Assembly (NCBI GenBank): GCA_907163375.1
Contig: CAJQUW010009060.1
Span: 1 to 64,000, forward strand
DNA from: Prostheceraeus crozeri
Lineage: Eukaryota; Platyhelminthes; Polycladida; Euryleptidae
Length of the DNA: 64,000 nt
Direction: 5' to 3'
A program made the position numbers and the translations under genes. Of the stretch, positions 1 to 12,249 are shown piece after piece. A model generated the notes under the pieces. That model did not search any database. It saw only the letters and a list, made by a program, of their open reading frames with translations, and was not told where the DNA came from. Numbering within the stretch: position 1 is the stretch's first letter; every line of letters starts with the position of its first letter.

Positions 1-3000
1 TGCACCAACATTTTAAGCGAAAATATCTATAATTTGAATGCTTTGGGTATCGACTGATTTATTCAGTGAACTTTTTTATTAGGCAGTGGCTATTACACGC
101 GGTATTAAAACCGGTACAAAAGTTTTCCATATCTATCAACACGCCTCATGTTTAATAGCTACAAGCATGGCTGCAGATCATTCAATATGACAAAAAATAC
201 ATCAGAATGTGTCTTGACTCGTTGCTTGTCTTGCTTAGCCTTGCTTGGTTTATCTTCGTCTTCGATGTTTTCTGTGATACTTAGTGATTTCTTAAGCGAA
301 GCAAACTTATTTCCCTACGGTGATTCGGAAACTCTTAATGTAACAAAGTTTAATTTAGTGCTTTATTTAATGTAGATACTTTCCATATCCTACTTATCTA
401 TCAGGTAATCAGTCTTGCTGGCTAATTCGGTGTAACAGTCGCCAGATTAAAATTGTTCCAGCTCAGCCAGTGTAATAGCCATCACCTATTAATTTTGTCC
501 TAAAAGTCAGCCGGAAAATGGATCTCTCTCCAAATGTGACATATTTTGTACGCTCGCTCCACTTGCGAGTCGTACATGAATTATTTAACGCAAAAATACC
601 CTCTTTTATGAGTTTCTTGGATTTTGTGTGCTTTATTAGTTTTCATTTTGACCTTCGATGTATTTTAGCCGCCACTTCATGCATTTCTCTTTGTAGAAAT
701 AGTTGAATGAACGACCTACTTTCAATTGTTGTCGATACATTATTTAACGAAATGCTATATTTACTAAAAAATGCCGAAACGATCTCCACGATGTCATAAA
801 TAACCGCAAATTGTTCAAAATTGATTATAACCATGCTGTGGGTGTATGCTTGCATTACACCAGCTGATGTCGTTCTTAAAACACATTAAGTTCACCAAAC
901 TATATTTATATCATCAATTTCGTTAAGTCTGAAGTACAATTTCACCATTCAACTTGTTTATTATATTGGAGCACGTCTCATTTCAGATAAATATTTTGCA
1001 GCTGACTAAAATTAAACTTCGCTGATATTGTTACCATAGTGACGCTTGCAAATGTAGCAGCAGTGAATTGCGGCGGACTAAAACAATTAATATCTTAGAT
1101 AGGGATTCTCCATGTAAAACAAGCATTTTTTGGCTGATGACTATGCGTTAAATATAAAAGTGCCCAAAGAGATACATATCAAGATAAAATACTCATGCCT
1201 TAATCTGTATTTGAGCAAAAATCTGGACCTCTACCCTCTATTTGCACGGTTCAGCCCTTATTGTCGACTTAGCACCCCCACTATATTAATTGACTAGACT
1301 GCAGCACTTGCAAAGGCAGCGGATATTGACAATAGATGCAGTAGATTGTGAAAGTGGTTATTTTCTTATTGATATGATGAAAGTGGTCGCTTCGTGAAAA
1401 TTTGTTGACTTGTGTTATGAATAGATGAAGCAGTCGACCACTTTTATCGATAAACCGATTGAATAGGTTGCTGAGATCTCTATGTCTATCAAATGACCTT
1501 ACATGGCTATTACACAGAGCAGACGGCGAGACAAATTTGCTGAAATATGAATGCTTTATGTTGATTTTGAATATTATAGCGAACTATGTAATAAATTTTA
1601 GATGCTCTGATAGCAAATTTCCTACTGATTTCGATGAAAACATGAATAAATACAACTGAAGCCTGCCCTCAGAGTAATTGCGGTTCCTGCCCTTCTCCAA
1701 TAGGCTAAGACACATACACTTTCTATGTCTCATGAAATCGAAAGATCGAAATGGTTGTCCGATGATTGACAATCGAAGAAATCGAAGTCCAATGTGAAAG
1801 GCCAATTCCAAATTTTAGCGACAATCGCGCTGCAAAAAGTCGCATGTGTGAAACAGCCCTTACAGATGCACCGCAGTTGAGAATCTATACTGCAGAGAAA
1901 GGTCGATCCGATATTCAGAAAAATCGATGAATGCTTTCGAGTTCATTCAGAATCAAGTTATTATATCGCATTATGAGCGCTTTCAGTTGAAGAAATCTTA
2001 AGTCACATTCCACAACTGCATCAACGATTATGTGAAGAAAAAGCAATTATGGTCTCAACCATTCAAATTAAAAGTCAGCGGACAAGTAAGGAAAGATATG
2101 AATAGGCGGTGACATTCCAAGGTTCTGTTTATCCGGAAAATGAGAACTTTGGCGAGCAAGTCAGTGAGTTCGCGTGTCTCCGTCTAATTCTTTTATTAAA
2201 TCATTCCTGCAACTCAAAGACTTGTGAACTGCCTATTGAAATCCGAGAAAATCACTTTCCAACGTATTCAAAGCGGCCAATAAATAAAACACAAGAATTC
2301 CCACTGAGATTGTTCTACCCTGGAATTCAAGTTCTAAAAGGCAGCATAAACCTGCGACTCGTATTCTTCATGCTTCTACTGACTCTCATTTTAATTCAAT
2401 TTATGACGACTAATGTTTTTTTACAATGCCATTTAACGATCAACATCGTAATGCACTCAAAGTTTTATATAATGCTTATATTCGATCCCATCTGGATTAT
2501 TGTTCGCCAGTTTGGTCACCTAACGCGAAATGTCACATACAGAAATTAGAAAAAGTTCAGAAACGTTTTGTAAAATTTTTGTCCTTTCAAAATCATACCG
2601 TGTATGATACCGATCGTTATGTGGAACTCTGTGACAAGTTCAATTTGACAACATTGCAACAAAGACGTAAGATAACTGACTCTGTTATGTTCCACAAAAT
2701 TTTGCACGGCAAAATTAATTCGTGTCATCTTGTTTCTTCGTTTTCGTTGCATGTTCCAACTAAACGCACGAGGCATACGGGTGCTAAAGTGTTGTGTTCC
2801 ATGAAGCCGTATCGGTTGGTTGTTAGAAAGAATACATATTTTCCACGAGTGATGAGTGCCGCGAATGATGAAAATCGCATCGACTATTTTGACATTGGTC
2901 TCAGCAAAAGTTGCATATCAAAAGCCATCCGCTCTTCTAGTCTTTAAAGTAGCCGATAATGATGGTTACCTTTTGTATTTTATTTGTATTTCATCTCTCC

Positions 3001-5392
3001 TTACTTTTACTTTTAATTTCTTGAATAATTTTCGTGTGTGTATTTTTATAACTGATGTATGTGACATGTTATTGGCACTTTGTGCTGTTTGTCATTGGTA
3101 CAAATAAATAAAAGTTTCAGGGGGAAAAGTATTCTGATGACAGTGCGAACAGTAAATAATATTTATTCAAAGTTGCACTGAGAAATGCATGAGCAATTGA
3201 TGTTATTTGGCTTAGCATTGTACTTACATGTATTTTGGATGCTAGTACCGAATTCGGGCGCTTTTTAGGCATCCCTTTGGTTCTTCCCTCGGATTTGTAT
3301 GTTGATGAATGGCGACAGCTCTAAGGTTGGAAGATTCAATTTCTGTACGTGCGAAAGACTGCTTTATCTTTTGACGTCACATTATGCTGTCAGTTTGGTT
3401 CTATGATTTTGGTGTTCATGCTCCCTTTATTTTGATTTTCTTTGTCTCACAATACACGTCTTGCTTACTTGCTGATCCGTCATCCGGCCGCGAGCATGCT
3501 ATCTGCCTGATGATGGAAGATAGCATACATGGTATCCTAGTGATATTTCAACGAAAAGTTGAAACAAACAACAACGAAACGTTAAGAATAAAAATTGAAA
3601 AATAAGAAATATTCAGGGCAGATTTATGTAATGTACATGGTATTTACACCCAGGAATATGTACATTTATATGAACATTGTACATGGATAAGATGCATAAA
3701 CATGAATAAACATATGATAACATGAATAAACGAATCTTAATTCCAGAGTGGGCTACATAATGAGAGAAAATTTGGTTAAGGGCTTATTGACTACTTTGAG
3801 AGGCAACAAAAATTGAAAGTGTAATAGTGAACTTAAGCATGTGCTTCTAGTAGCCAATGTTAATCTTTTGATTTTATATAACATCTTCGACATTAAGGGA
3901 CGTACATCAATCGCAAGGATCCTCTGAAAATGCGCTGAACAGGAATATTTTTGCAATTGCAAAGCAATGCATTGAATGCGTTGAATGCATTTCTCTAAGC
4001 TGCTGATTGCTGACGATGTGGAATCAGACTATCAGTCAATTCCGCTTTGATGAACTCTTGCATGAGCGTCACATGGATAGCAAAGCTTTATGCGTTTGCT
4101 CTATGCGTCTGATGCACATTGTTTTTCGACTCTATTCATGAATCTTGACTGCATTTGAATGAATACGATACTGATTTGGAGGCTGATACTTCTACATCAT
4201 AGTATAAACTCATTTGTAAAGGAGTCGAAGTGATCCAGATTAAAGCGGTCAGAAATATTAAAGAACTCAAAACAGAAATCGACAAGTGCGCTGAGCAGGT
4301 CCTTATAATTGAGTTTCGTCAAAATGTGAACCATTCTGCTCAATTGTTCATACCACGTCCTCGAGTATGGTTGAAAGCTTCAGCTTGACCCAACCAGATG
4401 TTGTTTTTGCACCAGTCGCCTAATATCAGCTATCGCACATAGCTGAGTATTAATAGTTGGCTGGATTAACGCAACTCACGTCCAATTATATGCGAAGGAG
4501 AGACATCATAAGAAAAACACAGCAATGATTTGCAGATGAATAATATCTTTCAGTAGTCCTGAAAGGGACTCATTGTTACGTTCACTTGTTGGCAAAAACT
4601 ACTTGGCAATGAAATAATACTTGTACTTGATGAAATAAATATGCAAAGAGATGCAGTGCTCACCACCAGGACGACCGAGTGCCTATGTCTCGTTTCTCGT
4701 CCTTTACTAAGGAATTACTTTGAACTATTAATTATACAGCCAGATAGATTATATAAATTTACGTTTAATACACCCGTGCCCAGTATCCAATATCAGATAC
4801 TATCCAGTGCATCCCTAGTATTTGTACAATGATCGCATAAACTTCTATGTACGCAGAATTTGCACTAGCATCCTTCTTTCCACCGAGGGAGTTGCGGTTG
4901 ATAGTTGTTGGGTGCCATTCGGAGTCAGACTTCACTCATTTTTACTCATCTGTGTCTCATCAGTGATTCACATGCACCATGGCAACGCATGCCCATAGCG
5001 TTACATTGTTTTCATTGTGCATGTCAATTCTAGTCCTTCAGTGTATAGAGTGCACTGAGGGTTCCATGCGTTATCATAGAAATGCGATGTTTCTCATTGC
5101 TTAAGTTAGTGAGGGTAGAATCGACAAAACCGGCTTGCTGATGGTCATTTCAACCGCTCATCTAGGCACCGATCTTGGTCAATTTTGCTAGATCTTAAGA
5201 AGATTCAAATTAATGAAAATTGACACAGTTGCAGGTTATTGTAAGTATTTTCATCAAAATACTTTTATACGCATATAAAGAAAAATTAAAATGACCACTC
5301 TCTATCTATATCTCGTCATCTTGGTTTTCACAGGTTGCATGTCTTTCTATTCTTCGTGGCATCATTCTAATATGCGATATTTTTCTTCACAG
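1..5392 (+). other. Upstream intron of the nAChR gene (partial)
   Basis: The next exon starts at 5393 inside the ligand-binding domain, so this stretch is taken as the 3' part of an intron. Apart from the LINE 3' end at about 2426-3115 I recognise no coding sequence. In particular I searched for, and did not find, the Cys-loop (F-P-F-D-x-Q-x-C) or loop A/B motifs. A short segment near 3490-3605 with a CGAAACGTT motif resembles the tails of some Penelope-like elements, but is too short to call. Confidence 0.6.
2426..3115 (+). mobile_element. 5'-truncated non-LTR retrotransposon (LINE), 3' end
   Basis: An open frame of 173 codons (2426-2947) reads as the C-terminal part of a LINE ORF2, downstream of the reverse transcriptase core. 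It has L-K-V-L-Y-N-A-Y-I-R-S-H-L-D-Y-C and P-V-W, then E-K-V-Q-K-R-F, the thumb-region block seen in Jockey/CR1-like elements. About 165 bases of 3' untranslated sequence follow, ending in an AAATAAATAAAAG tail near 3115. No RT catalytic motifs remain, so this is a dead-on-arrival copy truncated at its 5' end. I could not identify the target-site duplication. The frame is open throughout, suggesting a fairly young insertion. Confidence 0.8.
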
Positions 5393-5682
5393 GTTTCGAG
5401 TAAACATTTCACACTACTCCACCAGCAACACTGAAGGACAGCTAGATCTGACAAGCTATGCTGCAAGTCCAGAATGGAATGTGATAGGCACGAAGGCTCG
5501 TTACAGTCAGTACAAGTATCCTTGCTGTAACGAGCCATATCCTGACATCAGTTTTTACATTTGGATGGAAAGACAACCTGCTTTTTACAATTACATCCTC
5601 ATCCTCCCATGCTTCCTATTATCATCATTAACCCTTGTTCTCTTCTGGCTTCCTCCAGAGACACCCGCCAAAATGGTGCTTG
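5393..5682 (+). CDS. nAChR alpha-type subunit, exon with loop C and TM1
   Basis: This exon codes for the end of the ligand-binding domain and the first membrane helix of a pentameric acetylcholine-gated channel in the plasma membrane. It is preceded by a pyrimidine-rich tract ending in AG and followed by GTAAGT. It gives 96 whole codons plus one split codon at each end. Residues 42-49 read Y-P-C-C-N-E-P-Y, the paired cysteines and two tyrosines that define loop C of an alpha (agonist-binding) subunit. Trp28 fits the conserved E-W of the family. TM1 covers about residues 64-86, after R-Q-P-A-F-Y and with the typical I-L-P-C. Residues 91-93 are P-A-K, at the -2' to 0' positions of TM2, where cation channels have G-E-K. 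The Cys-loop exon was not found upstream and is probably outside the window. I am sure of the family; the subunit type beyond alpha is inference. Confidence 0.95.
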
Positions 5683-5833
5683 GTAAGTTTCACTATTTTG
5701 TTTGTCTATCTGGACCAGGAAGCCTAATATCCTTTGAGCTAGTATCCTTTTCTGCCATTCATAGCAGTAGATGTAAAATGAAATATTTTTACGTAGTGAA
5801 ATAGAAGCTTTGTCACTATAAATATATCATATA

Positions 5834-5855
5834 CAGTAAAACCTCGCTAATATGG
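5834..5855 (+). repeat. pogo/Tigger-like terminal repeat, left-facing end
   Basis: The 22 bases after a TA dinucleotide begin CAGTAAAACCTCGCTAATA, closely resembling the ends of pogo/Tigger transposons of the Tc1/mariner superfamily. A partner in inverse orientation lies at 11885-11906. No transposase of this family was found between them. Confidence 0.5.
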
Positions 5856-6449
5856 ACTCTGGAAACCTTGACACCTAAACGGGAAAATATGGGGACGGAA
5901 TTCTACAACGCTAACTATGTTCGATGATCCGGAAATTCTCGTCCGGAACCAAACCGAAAGTCTGGTTGTTTAAGTGTTCTGATTCGGTGAGACTTCGGTT
6001 CACATTGAACGGCTGATTGACTTTAAGGGCATTCAACGTCTAAGACGTTATCAGCCGACTTAGCAGTGAACGGTGATTTCTTTGACATTCTCTTGCTTAT
6101 AAATTGCCCTTACAATAGTAAGTAATAATGATATTTATTTATCAAAGTGAGAATCGGAATGTAATCACATGGTAATGCTTCTGTATGCGCACATTGTTGC
6201 AAAGATCCTTGACTGGAGAATGTAGGAGCGTCATTGCATACAATGGTTGAAACACACGGTAAAGCAATTCCTACGTCTGTTTGCAAGTGGGAATGGGACT
6301 GTGACACGACCGTTTTGTATTGATTGGCCGATGGAATGGAGAGAATCAGTTTAATTTTTCTGTCCCATTTCTTGGAGATTATTGCTTACTTCGACTGAAT
6401 ATTTCAAAAGTTTCGGACAAAATATCTGTCGAGCTCGTCGCCATAGTCT

Positions 6450-7200
6450 GCTAGTAATTAGCATGCTTTTTAAATCCAAAGAACCGAAGAGAGGATAGCA
6501 ATGGAGTGAAATGATGCATGTTGTGTGATATGAGTATCATCATGAATTGGATAAAAGTCAAACGAATATGCATTAAACAAGTAAGACCCCAACGACAAGC
6601 CTTGAGGCACGCCATTTCCGACTTGTATTTTATGACTATGTGGGGACTTTATTGTGATTCTCTTTTTCTATTGTGCGGATAATTGTGAAGTCAGGCTTTG
6701 AAAACAAGGGGTAGACCAAGCATCCTAAGTTTTCGAACAGTATCATGCAATAAGGAGTCAAATGCTTTGCTAGAATTGCAAGACATCATTGCAATGGCGG
6801 ATATACTATGATTATCCAAAGCTTTTGCTAATCGATCATTTGGTGCGATAAGAGCCGACCTGGCACTGAACTTTGGCCTGTAGATGAATGGAAGATTCGG
6901 AGAACCAACGACTGTTTCACATAGTTCAAAGCTTGTCTTTCGAGTAATTTGCTTGGAACGATGAACAGTGAAACAGGACTGTTCCTAGTGTAAGGGAAAT
7001 AATGCACTCTTGGAATGTGTTTGGCACTTTTCTTTCAAGAACAGAGGAATTGAGGATGTTGTGCAGGGCCTTGACAATGAAAGGGGCTGCAACTCCGTAA
7101 AGATGATGAATAATTCCATCGGAGTCTGTTGATTTTGAGACGGAGAGTTTGTCAAGAGCGTGGAAAAGGTCTTGGACTTCTATAATGTGTCATCCTCCTA
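6450..7200 (-). mobile_element. Old, decayed LINE reverse transcriptase fragment
   Basis: No long frame survives, but minus-strand pieces read as ordered RT blocks. Near 7070-7170 there is an S-K-S-T-D-S-D-G-I block with A-A-P-F-I-V. Near 6740-6790 there is S-K-A-F-D-S-L-L-H-D, the motif A region. At 6565-6630 there is G-N-G-V-P-Q-G-L-S-L-G, motif B. At the place of motif C the sequence reads H-D-D rather than Y-A-D-D. The pieces lie in the right order and spacing for a non-LTR retrotransposon ORF2, with several frame changes. It is the most decayed of the LINE copies here. Confidence 0.72.
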
Positions 7201-7260
7201 CTGTAAGAGCTTCTATGGAAAACGTCCAACGCAAGCTGACGAACTATTTCAAAATTTGAG

Positions 7261-9295
7261 CTGCACCAAACTCTTTGGTAACGCATGAATAAAATCACGC
7301 ATATTTGGAAAGTGTTTGATGTTGGTGATTACAAAAATAAGTGGTGTAATTTCATGTACAATCAAACGTATATTTTTAGAAAATGATAACTAGAGAAGAA
7401 ATTTGAATTGAAAACAGTCAGTTATTATTAAAATCAGCTATCAAATTAGATACCTAGTTCTAATCAAAATTGTGACAATAATAAACATGCATGTAATTCA
7501 ATACATGAAGGTTAATGGCGAAATCCATTACTACCAGTACTAACCGTGATTTAGTTGAAGGACAAAATATAACGTCTGAAACTATCGTCTTATAATATCT
7601 TCGAAGGGGAATGGATCATAGCCGAGAATTGTTCGACTTTGAGGATGATTGATCTGGGTCTATTCTATCCAACTAAATACTTGACTATATATAATGCAGC
7701 CCTGGGATTGGTAATTGACAAAGAAATCTTTTCAACTAGAACAGTGTTTCTCAATCATCATTCTACGGATCAAATCTAGTCTGCGAATCCGCTAGCGGAA
7801 CGATTTCAAAGTTGTCTGTTGAATGAATATATCTCAATTCTAAAATTCTACATTCACAAGAGGGAAAACTGCAGAGGATGAAACATTGACTGCAAACGTT
7901 TTACACATAGGTATACCTTTCATTATTTATATCAGTAGAATTCCTCTGTTCATGAGATGGAAGGAATTGCATGGAAAGGGACTTGAATCTGTTCCTGCTA
8001 TAAATTAATTTTTCAAATAATTATTGTGTACTAGATCAGTCCTGCCTTCAATCATGCTTCAATCAAACATTTTTAACGCTTCCTGGATATACTCACCAGC
8101 TCCTTTAGTTATCTCACTTGTTTGATCTGAAAGTGTATATAGTTCTATCCATGCAACATCAGATTGTCTTTTATGCATGAGAAGTAGGGTCGCAGAAAAT
8201 GATGTCTTCATCTTTCATATTTTAAATATAGTTTAAATGTGTTTTTTGTTTTTTTCGTAACTGATGAGAATTGCTGTAATACTTAAGGCGAATTACATCA
8301 CAAAATGCCCAAAAAGACTTACTGAATTAAATGAAGACATAATATGCTAATACTAACAAGCCAGAATGACTTCTTTAATTTGGGAATATGTTTAGCTAGA
8401 ATGCTTAATAATAGCAATAAGCTATAACTGAGTTTATAGTGGCATTTCATAATTTATTTCGGAATGCTGATCATTTCTTTTTTAATTCATTTTAAGACGC
8501 AATTTCACATTTGAAGAAATAATTAATCTAGCCAGATTGAACAAAATAAAAGAAGAAATGAAACGAGATAGATAATAGATCTTTAGAGATGATGATGCAA
8601 AAAGCAAAGTGACAATTAAGTATGCATGTATTATTCCTAAAAGAAAACAAAAGTTAATAAAAACAACCAAGTTAGATGGATAAAAATTACATTAAAAACA
8701 GTTCTTAATGATCATGGATATTACCTCAACACACAGCGTCACTCACTCAGCACAGTCAACATCACTCACTCCACTCAACGTCACTTTCAAATCGTAAGCA
8801 ATCATGAACGAAAAAATCTTGAAGTCTAATGTTGCACGCGATCTTCACAAGCTTTGTAATCTTGCCGTGGTGATGCTGATGATAATCAACCATAGCACCG
8901 CGATATCACATAAATTGTACCACGATAGATCTGATTATTGTTGCTGTGGTTATAGAGTAAACTGTACTCGCTCTATTGCCATCACTATGCGAAAGTACAT
9001 TTGCCAAAAGATTGATTTACTGACATTTCATGCACAATTGTGCTTACACAGAAGGGGACACATCGCTTTAAGAAATGTTGGAATGCACCCTATATCGAAA
9101 AGAGAAAATACGTGTTTCACTGGAAAAACACAAGAGAGGAATATCAAAAAAACATATTAAAAACATTGTTTTTTTATCCATATTTAAAATATATTTAAAA
9201 TATATTTTACATATATGTTTAAAGTATCGTGCTTCAAATATCGCAAGCCTAATCAGATGTATTTGTCATCTTATCTAGTGACTGTGGCCACACTG
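7261..9295. other. Intronic, nothing recognised
   Basis: AT-rich intron sequence. A short open frame at 8804-9160 is the longest here, has no recognisable motif, and is probably chance. Confidence 0.5.
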
Positions 9296-9681
9296 ATGAA
9301 AAGAAAAAATCAAGTTACTTGGCGCCCCCGTACAAGTATATTTTTGATCTATTTAAAATAAAGAAAATTTACACTGAAGTCAATAGTTGCACTGTACTTC
9401 GGCCTTTGGCCTTCAAGGTGCGATGGTAAGTGGCAGGTCATACATTCAACCCTTCCCTTATGAATCGAAAGTGAACAGATTTACCATCAGATAACTACGT
9501 AGTAGAAGCGATTCTTAAGGGAAGGGTTGAATGTATGACCTGCCACTTGCCATCGCACCATGAAGGCCAAAGGCCGAAGTACAGTGCAACTATTGACTTC
9601 AGTGTAAATTTTCTTTATTTTAAATAGATCAAAAAATATACTTGTACAGAGGCACCAAGTAACTTGGTTTTTTCTTTTCAT
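9296..9681. mobile_element. 386-bp foldback MITE with 172-bp inverted arms
   Basis: Two arms, 9296-9467 and 9509-9681, are inverted complements over essentially their whole length with scattered mismatches, leaving a 41-base spacer. The outer ends read ATGAAAAGAAAAAA in each direction. No coding capacity is present, so this is a non-autonomous element. The 11-mer GTGGCCACACT occurs just outside on the left (9284-9294) and again near 9734, so it could be an old target duplication of a slightly larger insertion. The superfamily is unknown. Confidence 0.85.
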
Positions 9682-12240
9682 AAATGGATTTGAACCTCCT
9701 GAAAAATTTGATCAATTATATACGGAATACCATGTGGCCACACTCTTTCTACAATATCAGAAAAAGTTATTTTCCCTTCCCAACCAATTTACGGAAATTA
9801 AGGCGATGCATTGCAACCAGTATAGCATTTTTAGCATGCAAACTCTGAAATTTTACGCTTTCAGGCATGAGATAATGCTGTACTGGTGAAAATTGGTTTT
9901 ATGTGAGAGTTTTTTTACTAATCTGTCATATCTATATTTGATAATAAATGTTTATGACAAACGTGGTGGCATCTCAGTGCCAAATTTCCAACTGAAGTGC
10001 AAATATGCGAACGCTGTCTTGATTCTTTATTGCTCTAATTAGCAATATTTCAGTATAAGAGTCCAAACAAAATTTTGAACTTCTTTCATTGCAACAGACC
10101 TTGAGGTAATTATTTTTATTTGTTTTATACATGTGAGAGCATGATCATTATCTTTCACTAATCATCGTAGCATTTATAGTGGCAAAATACAGATTGTGAA
10201 CAACTTTCAGAATTTCGTTCGAAATCTGTCACAGCATCTTTATGAGCGATGTGTTCAGTTAATCCACGTTTGCACAATGTCAGCAACGTGCATTGTAAAT
10301 AGGACGACAAATATTTGCCAATTTTAGTTAGTGATGAAAAAAGATTTTTAAACCAAACTGCTGAAAATAATAAAGATCTTTTCACAGCAAAAGCGATATT
10401 TTTTCCTAAAGAATGCATGACACTTGCGCATCATTTTAATGATGGCATTTTTCTTCAAGAAATATTATACACACAGTGAAGCAATTATTGCATTTTACCT
10501 TGAGGAGTATATTTTCAATATTAGTTTTATAACATTGAATTGAACTGCCTCTGCCTCTTTTTCAGTTGTCCAAAAGATATATTTATTTTCATTCTACCGT
10601 TAAAAGAGAGGCGCATGACCTCTATCCATTACAGAGCTTTTCAATCTCATTTCAAATTTATCTGATTTGATTTTCGAAATCTGTTCTTCTTGTCCCCTAT
10701 AACGCTCAATTTGTTAACAAATTCATTTTGATTTATGATCTATACTGCGAAAGGAAAACAGAGCTCAGAAAAAATCAAAATCATTGAAAGCGAACGGTTG
10801 CACTCCTGTGCATTGTGAGATACTTTTTCGCTGGCTTATCTCAAATCAAATCAACGACATATCCTCCCCAGTGAATTACGATGTGATAATAATAGAAAAC
10901 GTGTTACTACATGCGAATCAAATCCTCTGTAGATGAACGACACATTGTACGGAAGACCTGAACTTGATTTGAAGGCGAAATTTATTTGAAAATTCGTTCA
11001 TTTACTTGATTAAATCAACTAATTTTACTTTGAACCATCCACACTGCTTAATTGAAAACCTATTTTAAGCTAGAGCGCTATAACAAAGCGCGTACACAGT
11101 GCAAATGTGCAAGTGTCCCATAGAAATGTGTGCTGCCTGCAATCAATGCGTGTCCTTCATTAGAGGCAAGAAGTCAATGCCATCGAAGTATCAACGATCG
11201 ATGACATCTAAAATCAGAAAACTATTGAGAAACAACTTGATGACATCATTGAAGATTGATTCAAGTCATCATAACTGAAGTGCACCTCAACTTTTAATTA
11301 ATGCAAAAGCGAAAAAGCTGAGTGACAACATTAAAAATGTAGTAAAATGATTCTTAGTAATCCATTTATATATCTGATCCAACAATGCAAAATACAGATC
11401 ATTGTATTTCATTTAACACCACTGCAGAGCTATAATTAGGTGAATTTTGGAAATAAACTTTTAAAACATTAAAATTAGTTTTTGTTTGCCAACATCGGGC
11501 TCAGGGATTTCGTCTGAAACAAATATTGAGATCAAGTTATCATAGTAATCAGTTTGGTTTAATAACTTGAAATCCAACTTTTCACCAGTATATTTGTTAC
11601 AGAAATTGTTTTTAAATGACAAGAGCAGAAAAATAAGTTGAAAGATAGACTATTAAAAAAATAGAAAATTGACAGGTTAATTGATCGTTCAATAAAGAAG
11701 TGAATTGATGCTCACAAAAAGGACCGTTGCGATGCAAAATCGAGTGCTTATGATCAATATTTATTCGCATTTATAGCATATATTTACTCATTAGATAGGT
11801 TTTAATTTTTGAACTTTTAATAAGTTCAAACGCACTTATAACGAGTGTTTCTGAACCTTGTTTGTATCTCGGCAAAGTCGAAGGCCTTATTAGCGAGGCT
11901 TTACTCAACTCGTAGATATGATGTACTTTGCACATGGATTGAAGGAATATCTTAATTTTAAAAATTCAATTTTGCAAAACACAAGTAAATTGAGCAGCAA
12001 TTCCAACTGTAGAGCTGTTTATATAAATCCAGATAGATAAAAAAAATACAATTATTTGCACACAAGACACTACGCGAAGAATTACAAAGAATGCGCGAAA
12101 ATGGTGAAGACATTCAAAATGGTGAGACGGTGAAGATCTACAAGAACACCATGTGTCAGCGTTCTGAAATTAATTCGCGGAGTTTTCTTTGATGGATTTA
12201 AATAATTGTAAACGAAATCATGCGTTTCCAACCGGTGTTC
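9682..12240. other. Intronic, nothing recognised except the pogo-like end
   Basis: AT-rich, without convincing coding sequence. A pogo/Tigger-like end lies at 11885-11906. A minus-strand frame at 10158-10418 shows no motif. Confidence 0.5.
11885..11906 (-). repeat. pogo/Tigger-like terminal repeat, right-facing end
   Basis: On the minus strand this reads GAGTAAAGCCTCGCTAATA, matching the 5834-5855 end at most positions after the first three. The inward sequence continues with a CTCGTTATAAG motif, also typical of pogo-type subterminal regions. The two ends are 6 kb apart with other elements between them, so they may be one swollen element or two fragments. Confidence 0.45.
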
Positions 12241-12249
12241 TGATGAATG

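Noticed and set aside
3490-3605. Penelope-like 3' tail with CGAAACGTT
   Set aside because: Motif alone, with no endonuclease or RT nearby in readable form.
1-5392. Upstream exons of the receptor gene
   Set aside because: No Cys-loop, loop A or loop B motif was found; the short frames here (for example 148-375 and 4641-4832) have no family features.
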